Source: Silene noctiflora
Lineage: Eukaryota > Streptophyta > Magnoliopsida > Caryophyllales > Caryophyllaceae
DNA length: 26,113 bases
NCBI GenBank assembly: GCA_009801015.1
Contig: VHZZ01002736.1
Location: forward strand, 32,716 to 58,828
Direction of reading: 5' to 3'
Position 1 is the stretch's first letter; each line of letters starts with the position of its first letter. Of the stretch, positions 1-9,826 are shown piece by piece. A program made the translations under genes and the position numbers. The notes beneath the pieces are model-generated. The model made no database searches. It was not told the DNA's origin and saw nothing but the letters and a program-made list of their open reading frames with translations.

Positions 1-18
1 CGTTCTAAATATGATTGA

Positions 19-180
19 ATTGCCAAAGAAGTTGATGATTTACCAGAAAGATATCAAGACAACGGAAAACGAATTACGCTGCTTCATCACAAGGTTTTAA
101 TTGATGCATATAAGATTATTAAGGCATGCGACATCAAAGAGCAGTGTATTTTTATACTTGTTATTCTTATTGGTAATGAC
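19..180 (+). other. Unrecognised open stretch at the left edge, possible exon remnant
   Basis: An open frame of about 54 codons ends in TAA near 180-182. It contains the protein-like run IAKEVDDLPERYQDN followed by GKRITLLHHKVLIDAYK, with ordinary plant codon use and a charged, helix-like composition. A second overlapping frame (ATG at 11) encodes about 30 residues and is less convincing. I do not recognise the family. It could be the last part of an exon of a gene that continues left of the window, a duplicated gene fragment carried by a transposon, or chance. No clear splice donor settles its right end. Confidence 0.25.
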
Positions 181-500
181 TAATGAAACACGATTATTAT
201 TTTAAATCATCCTTGTTTATTGAATTTTTTTAGCTCGATGCCCTATTTTCGTGTTTCTATGCTTTATAGGGTGATTTTTGAAATTGTTGAGTATGTTAGT
301 CTAATTAATATAGCAGCATCGATTTGGATATATGGATTACCAGTGAAAAACGATTATTGTTTTACAAGAATACAAGATCTTTCTTTACCGAACTCTTTTA
401 CGAAATAGGCTCGATGCTTTTCGTGTTTCCATGCTTAATAGGTTATTTTTTGAATTGCTGTTTTTTGTTGGTTTAGTTAATAGGAACATAGATTTCAATT
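175..500. repeat. Diverged tandem duplication, unit about 160-180 bp
   Basis: Two stretches share the same order of words. ACGATTATT lies near 189 and again near 350. GCTCGATGC lies near 233 and again near 410. CGTGTTTC followed by ATGCTT and then TAGG lies near 250 and again near 423. Each is followed by a TTTTTTGAATTG-like run and TTAGT(C/T)TAATTAAT-like text. The offset between copies drifts from about 160 to 177 bp, so small indels have built up. The origin is unknown. Confidence 0.55.
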
Positions 501-599
501 ATATGGAGTAGTTCTTTTAGAGCCTATGAATTATGTCACTTACCATTACCATGTTTTGATTATAGGTGTAAACAACTGATGCGGGTGATTGTGGTTATG

Positions 600-1640
600 A
601 CGTATGCATACTTTTCCGTAGCGAGGACGTGCCTTGATTGATATAAAACTTTCATTTTTTTTATTTTACGCACGAGTTGTAGTTGGAGAAATACGCTCTT
701 GAGGGACGTAATACCTCATAAAAAGGGGTTGAAAGCCAACTGTCACGTCCTTATTTCTTCGGGTGTGAAAGCCAATTGGGCGAGTCAGGCAACCCTTCAC
801 CAAACAAGTATCGCTACGGAAGAAAATGAAGGAAAGCGATATAATACGAAACTTAATAAAGTGCGGAATGATCGTAAAATATCACTATATAAATTGTAGT
901 ATTGAAATGAGAAAAATAATATACAAATTACAAGGATTCTATACATATATTTTGTGAATAAAAAGATTGTGAAAAATGATGCCTAAGACATCCTATTTAT
1001 AGGCGTGGAAATGGGAACTTGAGGCCGAATAGGTGCGGGCCTTGCTCCTCTTGGAAATGGCGGGAAATGGGCGAAAAGGAACCTTGGTTCCTCTTGGTGT
1101 GTGGCGTGAACAAGGGGATATGCATCTCCTTGTTCCTCTTCAATTGTGGCGCCAAAATGGAAGGAGAAGGGGGGATGTATATGGTGTGTATTAGAGGGAA
1201 GGGATAAGGACGAAGGAGGTTGTAACACATCATCATCCTTGGTGTCTTCTCTATGCCGCCACCTTAGCTAGCATGAACTAAGGGGTGGACTAGGCTTGAG
1301 CTGCCCTAGTGACCCCGAGTACTCTTGAGCTGACTTCTACTCCCCGTGAGCTGCGTACACTTGAGTGAGTTAGTCGTGAGCTGAGTGAACTAGCGTTGAG
1401 CTGCTTGGAGTTTGTCCGTGGGCTTGTATGCTTGTGGACGCTTCATGTGAGCTGCCTCGGACATGTTCGAACTATGTAGTACGCCTAATAACCTCAATAT
1501 GGGCAAGAAAAAAGTGGTGGGTGACACAAGGCTATTTATTGCGCGAAGGGGAGTCAGCCTCGTTTCCAGAGATGCGTTTTGGTACCCCCAGAATAATATG
1601 ACCAAGGATGTGCTCTCCATCAATAAGTTATATTTGCTTC
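600..1640. mobile_element. Decayed LTR-retrotransposon-like block (fossil)
   Basis: This stretch is richer in GC than its flanks. It has a TATA-like word inside TCCTATTTATAGG near 989, as often seen in plant LTRs, followed by a G-rich leader-like region with repeated CTTGTTCCTCTT-type words. Further right is an irregular cluster of TGAGCTG words. No protein domain of a retroelement is readable and I could not define terminal repeats, so both boundaries and the family are uncertain. It looks old and broken. No host gene is visible here. Confidence 0.3.
1285..1455. repeat. Irregular cluster of TGAGCTG words
   Basis: TGAGCTG occurs about six times in 170 bp, near 1289, 1327, 1347, 1376, 1396 and 1448. 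It is preceded by CT, GT or CG and followed by CC, AC, CG, AG, CT and CC. Spacing runs from about 20 to 52 bp, so this is not a simple microsatellite. It may be decayed tandem repeat material inside a larger element. Confidence 0.45.
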
Positions 1641-1849
1641 AGTAGACAATTGAATAATAATTAAAGAGAGTCAATGTTTTAGTAGTGTAGAAAAACATTA
1701 TTTTCTAATTAAGAATGAAGTACAATTCATTGCTCTATCTTCTTCGCCTTTGTTAAGAATACTTATGTTGCACAAATCCAAATATAACTTACGAAAGTCA
1801 AAGTATATGTACAACTCCGATATATGTCCTAGTTTTGATTTTTTTCACG

Positions 1850-2000
1850 TTTTTATCAACTTTAGTATTTTAACATATTTGTTCAAGTTTCAAACCGTAA
1901 TAGGAACAATAAAAATGTTTTCATATTTTTATCAAGTTTAGTATTTTAACATATTTGTTCAAGTTTAAACCTTAAAAGGTGCGATAAAAATGTTTTTTTC
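1850..2000. repeat. Two-copy tandem repeat, period about 76 bp
   Basis: The unit begins TTTTTATCAA(C/G)TTTAG and runs through TATTTTAACATATTTGTTC to a CAATAAAAATGTTTT-like end. Copy one starts near 1850 and copy two near 1926. The first 45 bases are almost identical; the second halves differ at several places and by small indels. It lies in AT-rich sequence with no gene. Confidence 0.75.
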
Positions 2001-2237
2001 TTTTTGTTTATTATAGAGGTGTATTTATTTGAAGGAAAGATATAAATCATAACAAAATTTGACGTTAATTAGACATACACCTAATGTAACCGTTCGACAA
2101 TTTCATTTCTTAGAATTTTTTTACGACAAATTTAAAAACAAAAAATAATTTTCTTATACTATTGGTATTGATACAGATGTTTGTATTAAGTTGTGGACAT
2201 TGTCGTGTTGGTATTGACATTGGTATTAGGGTATGCA

Positions 2238-2708
2238 TAAGGCTCGTTCTTTCGGCTCAAAAGAGTTAAACTAAACTGAATTTAATGGACTTAAGCCGAA
2301 TTGAACTGAGCTGAATAAAGTTTAGTTGAACTGAAGTAAGAGTTAATTTGTGAAGAGTCCAACATTTCAGAACTACCTAACATAATATTTAACTTAAGAT
2401 TATTATTAAAATAAGAAAGATTATTTCTAACTGAAATTCTAAAAGAGTCCATATTCATATATGATAATAGGATTAGGGGTATTAGGGTTTGGCTAGGATA
2501 AAAACATAGCAATATTTGTTGTATATAAGATGTCTCTCACGTACTTTCGTTTTCATGGTTATTAATTTGCATGTTTTATTTTGTCATCGTATCTTTGCTC
2601 TTTGATTGTTTAGCTAGAATTGAATAGAGCTAAAGTCGATTTCATTGAAGTGAGCTGAACTAAACCGAATTGAATAAAGCTGAACCGCACTTAAAAAACC
2701 AGGCCTTA
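2238..2708. mobile_element. Non-autonomous TIR element (MITE-like), about 470 bp
   Basis: The left end reads TAAGGCTCGTTCTTT and the right end, read on the other strand, TAAGGCCTGGTTTTTT. This gives imperfect terminal inverted repeats of about 15 bp, including a possible TAA target duplication. The interior has no coding capacity. It carries repeated GAATTGAACTGAGCTGAA-type words near both ends (about 2290-2335 and 2615-2690). A TAA duplication would suit the PIF/Harbinger superfamily, but the repeats are too diverged to be sure. Confidence 0.5.
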
Positions 2709-3340
2709 ATCTATTTGATTAATAAATTTTGCATTGACTAATTTTCGGTCTGAGGAGTTCTAACCAATAGCTCCATAATATATAGCATCAATACACTATA
2801 TTTTGCTCTACTTTAATGCCCAGAGCACATGATCAACATTCTCCGTTAAAAATTGGTGCAATAAAAAAAATGCTAAGAGAGTATGGCTTACAACTACACT
2901 CATACATGAGATTTAGATTTATATGAAATTTAACTAAATTTTAGATGAAACTAAACCTAAATTCACACAACTTGCTCACTGGACCAATTACATTAAAGAG
3001 ACAAAATAAATATGAGTATGCACAATCAGATCAAGGCTTACAATGTCGGAATCAATACAAGGCCTATATATATGGCTCATTTAGGACAAGATTATTTCTC
3101 GGACAACAGTTAAGATGAGTTCATTCATAAATAAGAAGAAGAAATCAAAATACTTCATAGTAGTTCATACCTTGGTTTCCTACATATAGTAGTTTTTTTT
3201 TAATTTTACAATGCCTATATTAATTTGGAAGTAATTTTTTTTTTTTTTTTTAATTTACATATTATATATTCGACTTTTTTAGCCATTCCTATAACTTTTT
3301 GTCTGTTATAGAGTTTTTAATGCAAAATTCATTTTAATTT
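2709..3340. other. AT-rich spacer, no gene seen
   Basis: AT-rich sequence with homopolymer T runs near 3190 and 3235-3251. No convincing coding frame, RNA gene or element boundary is visible. Confidence 0.5.
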
Positions 3341-3344
3341 TTTA

Positions 3345-3587
3345 TTTTAATTGCCACATTTAAGGATAGGAGGCATTGGACAAATAATGGTCCTTTATCT
3401 TAGTAAAATTGATATTAAAATTATACGCTACATAAATTTTTACGGGAGAGTTATAACTAGTTTCAATATTGAAACTTTCAATTTCAAGACGGGTAAATTT
3501 CGTATAAAGTTCACTTTATCATGTTTTTTTTATTATGAAAGCCATTATCCAGATACGACCGGGGCAACGCCTGGGCTTGAACACTAA
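3345..3587 (+). mobile_element. Helitron-like 3' end
   Basis: An AT-rich tail is followed by a GC-rich hairpin at 3559-3575 with the arms CCGGGGC and GCCTGGG around an AAC loop. Nine bases later comes CTAA (3584-3587), and the next base is T. A short GC-rich hairpin, a CTRR terminus and insertion before T are the hallmarks of plant Helitron 3' ends. The 5' end was not found, so the left boundary is arbitrary. The element is non-coding. Confidence 0.55.
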
Positions 3588-3936
3588 TTCTTCTTACTAA
3601 ATCGGGCCGAGTTCGAGGCTGGTCATTTTTAGGTTTGCAAGAATTCAGATCGGGTTATTTCAGGTAGAAGTCATTTTCAGATATCTTTTTATAAAGTTTT
3701 TATGAATAATGGTCAATTGCAACAATAAATATTGGTTTCGCCATATTAACTCGGATTCAGTTTGAGGCATATTAACTCGGGTCAATTCAAATTACAGGTC
3801 ATGAACGAGTCTTTAGTTAGGGTGTCCATCTAAGCAACCCGACACAAACCATACACAAATCTGTCCCAAGTCCGAACCCAACCCCAAAACTAAGATACCG
3901 TAGTAGCATAAAAACAACCGAGGGTAACACTCAACA
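3588..3936 (+). promoter_or_regulatory. Upstream region of the RRM gene
   Basis: This 350-bp stretch holds degenerate GGGTC/CGGGTT-type repeats (3600-3800), then a C- and A-rich leader-like run just before the ATG at 3937. The context CTCAACAATGGCG suits a plant start, with A at -3 and G at +4. I see no clear TATA box; GC-rich degenerate repeats may have replaced part of the promoter. Confidence 0.35.
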
Positions 3937-6900
3937 ATGGCGACGGCGGCCATGACGGAGACGTTACCGACGACGGCGATAAGATTATACGTAGGTGGAT
4001 TAGGTGAAAGAGTAACTGAAGAAGATATCAAGAACACATTTAACAATCTTGGTTGTGTTCAATCTGTTGAATTAATCAGAACTAAAGGCCGCAGCTTTGC
4101 TTACATCAACTTCTTCCCCTCTTCTCTTAATTCCCTTCCCAAACTCTTCAGCACTGTATTTTCCTTTCCTCTTTTCTTTTTTAATTTACCATTTTTTTGT
4201 CTTTTAATTATTATTGTGTCTCAGTATGTTGGTTTATGCGATTTATTTTGTAAAATGGCCACGTTAATATCTAATAATCCCTCCGTTCAAATCATTCGTG
4301 TACCTTTGATTAAAATAACTCTCGCAAAGAATAAAAAAAGTAAATAAATGATTGAGACGTAGGGATTACCTTTTAAAATTTGTTGGTTATCTTACACAAT
4401 AGCAGTGTAAAACCGCCTTACCAGAGACTGACTGTTGATATTGTGGCTAAGTATATTGGTTTATGTGATTTATTAAGTGGGTAGTGTTGATTTCTTTTTT
4501 TTTTTTTTTTTTCGTTTTTGAGTTAAAGAAATGTTCTTCTTTGTTCTGTTTGATTGAATGTGATGTTGATGGTGAAAGATTGGTTGCTGAAGGAATCTGT
4601 TAAAAATGTGATTCTCTTAGCATTGGTTGTTTCACATTCATCTGTTTTCTCTTGCATTTGTTCGGAAATGCCTTGTTTGATCGCCCATTTCAGCGACCAA
4701 AACTTCTGCTAGCCACTTTTCTGCAAATGTTTGGTAAACGTCATTTCAGCTAGCTGTAAAAAAAATTGAACATGTTCTTTTATGTCATTTGACCAAATAT
4801 CAGTTACATTTGTAGCTAGTTTTAACAAACACTTTAGAGTTAATCAGGTACCTCATCACCTTCTTTCTTCATCTAACTTTTCAGGTTTTTGTTTTTGTTT
4901 AGCCTTTTAAGTAGTTTTATCAAAGAGAGTCAAAGATATCAATTTCACTTATCAAAATTGTGTTTTCATTTGCTTTTTAATTAGTTACAATTGATTTTAT
5001 GTTATTTGGCTTTAGGGTGTAATAGGAGTAAAGCAAATGACTCGTTAAGGCCTTGTTTGGATAGCAAAATAGGAGGGAAAGGGAGGGGAAGGGGATGGGG
5101 AAAGGGAAGGAGGGAAAGGAAAGGAAGGGAAGGGAAGGGAAGGAGAGGTGGAATAGGGTGTGAATGTTTGGATATAATTTCCTTGCAAATCTTTTCTATG
5201 ATGGAGTGATTTTGATTTGCCTTGGAGGAGGGGATACGGATCCCTCCAAATCCCTCCCCCTCTATTTCCCTCCACCCTTATTTGCTATCCAAACAAGCGA
5301 TTTTAAATCCCCTACTCTCTCTCTCTCTCCCTCCCTTTTTCCCTTCCAAATCCCTCCATCCAAATAAGCCCTAAAAATGTATGGAATTTGTATGGGTTTG
5401 GATGCGGCCTTGGAGTTCTATAAACTTGTTGAGTTAATTATCGTTGTCACCCAGATGTTTGTGGGCTGTATGATGAGCATGCTGAGATTTAAAAGGTGTA
5501 AAGTATTTAAAATTTATTGACTTCACCCACGAGGGAACACACCTCTTCAACCGCTTCAATGGTGTCTTTGTAAAGCCATGAATTGAAACTGTTTCGTTTG
5601 TGATCACAATTGTTGTCCAGTCCTTATTGACTGCCGAGGAAGGTGGATGGAATAAGGGGGAAATTTCTATTTTTCTTGAGCCATTTTTGGTTGCTTAAAC
5701 TTTGGACTTCAGTTTGTGTGTCTGCCATCTAATATGAGCAGCACAGTTGAAACTGCATTAGTGGGGAACTCTCTGTACTTGTAAGTGGAATTGTGGTTAT
5801 CAAAATCCAATATGTGAGTGATATACCAAAAGAGCTGCTTCTTTGTTTGCTGCATGAGTGCTTGATGAGCATTTTGTGGGAACACGATGGAGGGAGACTT
5901 TGTGAATTGAATATTTGAATATTCCTTGTTCCCTTTCAGATAGTTTTTGTGTAAAGCAAAAAAATACCATATTGGTTGGGTAAACGGTAGAGGCTAAAGA
6001 GCGATGCACACTCGTTCGCAATGGATTGAATTGCTCAATCTTATATATTTGTTCCTTATTATACTCGGAGAATTGTGTCTATGTTTTATATATTTAACTG
6101 TTGTGCATTGTCCAGTATAATGGGTGCTCGTGGAAAGGAGGGAAACTGAAGCTTGAAAAGGCAAAAGAACACTACCTTGATCGATTGAAAAGAGAATGGG
6201 CAGAAGAAGCTGAATTAAAAAAGAATGAACATATCAGTCACTCTGATGTTGATGCAAGCATAGTCGATTCATCGGAGCCCCAAAGCACTCTTGATCTACA
6301 AAATATGGAGTTTCGGCTTTTCTTCCCCAAGCTTAGGAAGGTATTTCACTTGTTCTTTGCTTTACTTTGCTGGTTTTCATAGATTGTAGCTTCCTTGACT
6401 GCCTCTGAATTGTGAATTTTTCGACATGTGCATGTTATTAGTTGTCATACTTTAGATTACCCTAAATGTTTCGTGAACACTCCCATCACCTTCAACAACG
6501 ACAACTTTATCAATGCCTTGAAGGATCCCGCCTAAAGCAGGGCAAGATGGTTGTATGTACCCAACCTTATCTGTATCCTAGAAATCACAATCAGGTTGTT
6601 TTCGATTGACCCATAATGATAGTAGTGTTGGTTATTATGTCGTTTGGCTGCTCCACTACAGTTCAAGAAGCGTAGCCGATATAATGACTAATAATGACTA
6701 ATGAGTATTATTCCATCATGGTCCAGAGCATAGTGAGTCTTTCCTCACCGTTTGAAAAAGCTTTATTACTTCTTGAGGATGAAACAAAGTTTATGTTATT
6801 AAGTTTATGATTGAAACTCCTAGGTTATGTCTTCGTATGATTGTGGTTCTTTTAGTTACTCTCCGTTGCTCTAATGATATTGTATGAGCTGCTTTAATTG

Positions 6901-8840
6901 GGCGGTGTATGTTTATTTGCTCAAACTCTCTTTACTGCAGATGAAACCGCTGCCTCTAAGTGGAACTGGCAAACACAAATACAGTTTCCGGCGCTTAGAT
7001 GGACCACCTTGTACTGTTCATTTTTGTGATTGCCCAGAGCATTCAGTCCCCGATCAACCCCACACAGTAACACGTGCTAGTGGTTCTGACATTCGAAAAG
7101 GCAGGATCAATAAAAAAGAATATACCATGGCAAATTCAGTATTGAACAGGTTCTCCGGTCAGGAAAACAATTGTAGGGAAGCTAATATTCAGGATTCAGT
7201 AATACAAGATAGTGGCGTGAATGAGGAAGAGATCAAGATGATGGACTCTGTGATGAAAAAGCTCCTTGATAAGGGTAGGACTTCTTCAAAGAACGATAGG
7301 AAAAATCTGAATACTTCACCAGAGAAAACGATCCCGACTTTGAAGATGCAAGAGGAAGCGAATGATATAGATGAAGGAACAATTGGTGATGACATAAAAG
7401 TCAATGCAGTAGCTGAAGATGATGGAACAAGTTTCCCAAATGAGGAAACTTTGCTAGATGAAGAAACAAATGATGATGATGAGGATGACGATGATGATGA
7501 CATACAAATCAATGTAGTGGCTCGGCACAAGAAAGCTCGAACAAGTGTGTCTAATGAGGTATTATTTTTACTTGCTTTTTTGTGTATTATTGAGGATACA
7601 CGCTCTGCTTGACTTTGGTCTTGACTTGTAAAAGCAGACGGTGAGATTGAATGAATGGCGGAATCAAGATGATCTAACCCGTCAGAATAAGCCTGGTTTG
7701 GCGGATCAAAAAGTTGACACTTCAGACAGGAAGAGGAAATCAATTTCTACTGATACCAATGCAAATGACTTGGCATATCCTATGCATGAGAAAATTCTAT
7801 CTGAATCCAAACCTGTACCAAAAAGGGCAAGTACAAATGGGACGTGGTCTCAGAAGTCTGCATGGAAGCAACTTCTTGGTGATGGTAGTAGTAGTTCGTT
7901 CACCCTCTCACTAATTACTCCGGCAGATGATACCAACCATGAGGAGTGCCCTAAACTGCGCAATAAACTGTCATCTGACAATAAGAAAAGCAAAAAGTCC
8001 TGCAGAGTTGCGCTTGCAACACCAGCTGGTAGCAAGGAAGATGAAGTGCAAACGGGCCTGTCAGCCCCACGGAATAAGAAGAGTGAACAGGCCCGTAGCG
8101 TTATGCCTGAAGAACCTGAACCAAATGATGAAATACCAACTGAAAGAAAGGAAGATGAAAGGATTAATTACTGTGTCCAAATGGGCCAATTGGCCCACCA
8201 TGATGAGAAAGACGAATTTCCTGCAGCTCAGATTATTGGATCAGCTTCAGGTTCACATAGTAAAGATCTACCTAAGCTTGGCAGCAAAGCATCGTCGGAC
8301 ATAAAGAAACGCAAAAAGGTTCGTAAAGCTGTGCCTCAAACACCAATTAACATCAAGGTCGATGAAGGGGTAAAAAACTGTAAGGAAACGAGCCAATCCA
8401 TTCAACATGATGAGAAAGAGGGTCCTCCTGCAGGTTCTGACAAAGCACCGCGAGGTAGCTCATGGTTGCAGAAATTGTCATGGACACAGCTTGTGGGTGG
8501 TAGTAACGACAGTGCCTTTAGCATTTCTCAAATCCTGCCAGGAAATGTACTTCAATGGGAAAACTTTGATAAACCCGATGAGATATCTACTTTCAGTTCT
8601 ATTTCCACTGGTACCTTTTTTGAGGAACAACAAAAAACAAGTGAAAGGGGGTCAGGTGGTTCTACTTCAACTGCGAAAAAGGACGATCAAGTAGCAAGTG
8701 CTACGAGAGATGTCGAGGTTAGTAAAGCTCCACGGCGTGGAGTTGAAATAAGTGAAAGCTGCCCTTTTATGAGGAACGCTGATTCAATGAAGGAATGGAC
8801 GTTTGCTAAAACTGCCATGAAAAAAATGAAGAACAAATAG
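3937..8840 (+). CDS. ROS3: RRM protein of the ROS3 (REPRESSOR OF SILENCING 3)/NOL8 type, 4 exons, 754 aa
   Basis: Predicted exons are 3937-4155, 6116-6340, 6941-7558 and 7638-8840, all with GT-AG introns and all joined in phase 0. The N-terminus is one RRM: RNP2 is LYVGGL (17-22), RNP1 is RSFAYINF (52-59), and the domain finishes across the first intron with YNGCSWKGGKLKLEKAK. Next comes a conserved HKYSFRRL segment and a CDCPEH motif (177-182), an acid run of Asp and Glu (about 323-335), and a lysine-rich tail with a W-QK--W-QL motif twice (about 424 and 630). The domain order and 754-residue length fit Arabidopsis ROS3 (about 750 residues as I recall) and resemble human NOL8. In Arabidopsis, ROS3 binds small RNA and acts with the ROS1 glycosylase in active DNA demethylation; a nucleolar NOL8-like role is the alternative. 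Reading runs from a good ATG to TAG with no break. The exact splice sites are inferred. Confidence 0.85.
4275..4368. mobile_element. Stowaway-type MITE in RRM-gene intron 1
   Basis: A 94-bp element including TA target duplications at 4275-4276 and 4367-4368. The ends pair as TAATCCCTCCGTTC against TAATCCCTACGTCT, with about 18 of 22 matches when extended. The core CCTTTGATTAAAATAA is shared with the copy at 20508-20600. A CTCCCTCCGT-like end and a TA duplication are typical of Stowaway (Tc1/mariner) MITEs. Confidence 0.85.
5046..5374. mobile_element. Tourist-like foldback MITE in RRM-gene intron 1
   Basis: TAA flanks both sides (5046-5048 and 5372-5374). The left end GGCCTTGTTTGGATAG matches, on the opposite strand, the right end GGGCTTATTTGGATGG. 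A second, better copy of the right arm lies inside at about 5277-5297, where TTTGCTATCCAAACAAG is the near-perfect complement of the left arm. The interior is purine-rich (GGAGGGAAAGG) on the left and pyrimidine-rich on the right, so the whole would fold back. The TAA duplication and size suggest the PIF/Harbinger (Tourist) group. Confidence 0.7.
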
Positions 8841-9560
8841 TTGCCCCGTTTGAGGCATCAACCTAACACTACAATGAATTGGATTTTTTGAGTGAGTTTT
8901 TATCTGTATACAAGTTTCCAAGGATTGGCTATTTGACCACTTTGCCTTGACTACATGTCTGTATGCTCATCCGGGAACTTGAATTCTGTTTTTGCTGAAT
9001 TTGGCGTAATGGCTGCCGTGGGCATATGAATTACAGTATAATATGTCGCTTTACTTGCTTTTCTAAAGCTTTACACATTTCATATTGTAGAGTTGCAAAC
9101 TGGTATACTTTTTGTGGAACATTTTTCAGTTAAAATAATTATGATCTCTGTCACTTGATCAGTTTTAAAGCAGCACAATAGCGTAGAACATGTTGCCAGC
9201 TGTTTATCTTGTCCATCTACTTATTTCATGGGTGATGCTTTGTCCATGTTAACCTTAAGCATTAATATTTATTTATCTGTAGCGAGAAAACATAAGTTGT
9301 TTTATCGGAACTATTTTTATATTATAATTGGAGTATATAAAGTTAATATCAGCTCACCGTACAACAAATTCTTATGTGAGTAAAATTTACAAAATTAACT
9401 GATTACATTACAAATTTACGACCCACCGACGAAAATAAATGTTTTTTTTTCAAACAATAAACATACTCTCATTGGAAAAATTATCAACCTACTTTATTTG
9501 TTAACATCAAGTCAAAATCCTAGCCAAAAAGTTGGTTATGTTTCAATTATTTATTTGGTT
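8841..9560 (+). other. 3' flank of the RRM gene and intergenic spacer
   Basis: From 8841 to about 9270 the sequence is T-rich and intron- or UTR-like, compatible with the 3' UTR of the RRM gene; no single polyadenylation signal stands out. From about 9300 it becomes more AT-rich and contains GTATATAAAG near 9332, which could be a TATA box for the next gene but lies nearly 500 bp before its ATG. No RNA gene or element was identified. Confidence 0.4.
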
Positions 9561-9579
9561 TATAATTCAAAAGTTAGTT

Positions 9580-9826
9580 AGCTCCCCCTCTCTTCTCTCT
9601 CATCCAATTACAACTAACAAGGATATATTTCCTGCGTCAGCAAAGAGCTTGGATTTTTGAGGATTCAGAGAGAGAAAAAGAGGAACAATATTTCCAATTA
9701 ATTAACACCCCCTTTTCTCTCTCGATCATCCTCTCCTTAATTTCCCATTTTTCTTGTCACCCCAACAATCTAATTCACCCACAAGTTTTATTCTTTGTGG
9801 CGTTTCGTCCGACAGTTGGTGGGCAT
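9580..9826 (+). promoter_or_regulatory. CT-rich leader of the USP-kinase gene
   Basis: Pyrimidine patches (about 9584-9604 and 9709-9737) and a GAGAGAG run (about 9668-9680) precede the gene. Such Y-patch and GA/CT stretches are common at plant core promoters and in 5' UTRs. The position of the transcription start cannot be told from the sequence. Confidence 0.45.

Noticed and set aside
983-1236. Overlapping open frames on both strands near 1000-1230
   Set aside because: Three frames open at once in a GC-richer stretch shows low stop density, not a gene; none looks like a protein family.
7189-7743. 184-codon open frame on the minus strand, very rich in Ser
   Set aside because: It is the antisense shadow of the Asp/Glu-rich exon 3 of the ROS3-like gene; GAT/GAC repeats read backwards as Ser codons, and the frame crosses an intron.
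9345-9385. Word resembling a GACCGTCTCACA-type MITE end upstream of the USP-kinase
   Set aside because: The match to the dispersed repeat is too weak and no second end was found.
9797-9826. Upstream in-frame GTG/other start for the USP-kinase
   Set aside because: It would add ten residues with a non-ATG start; the first ATG in frame at 9827 is followed directly by a family-like N-terminus.
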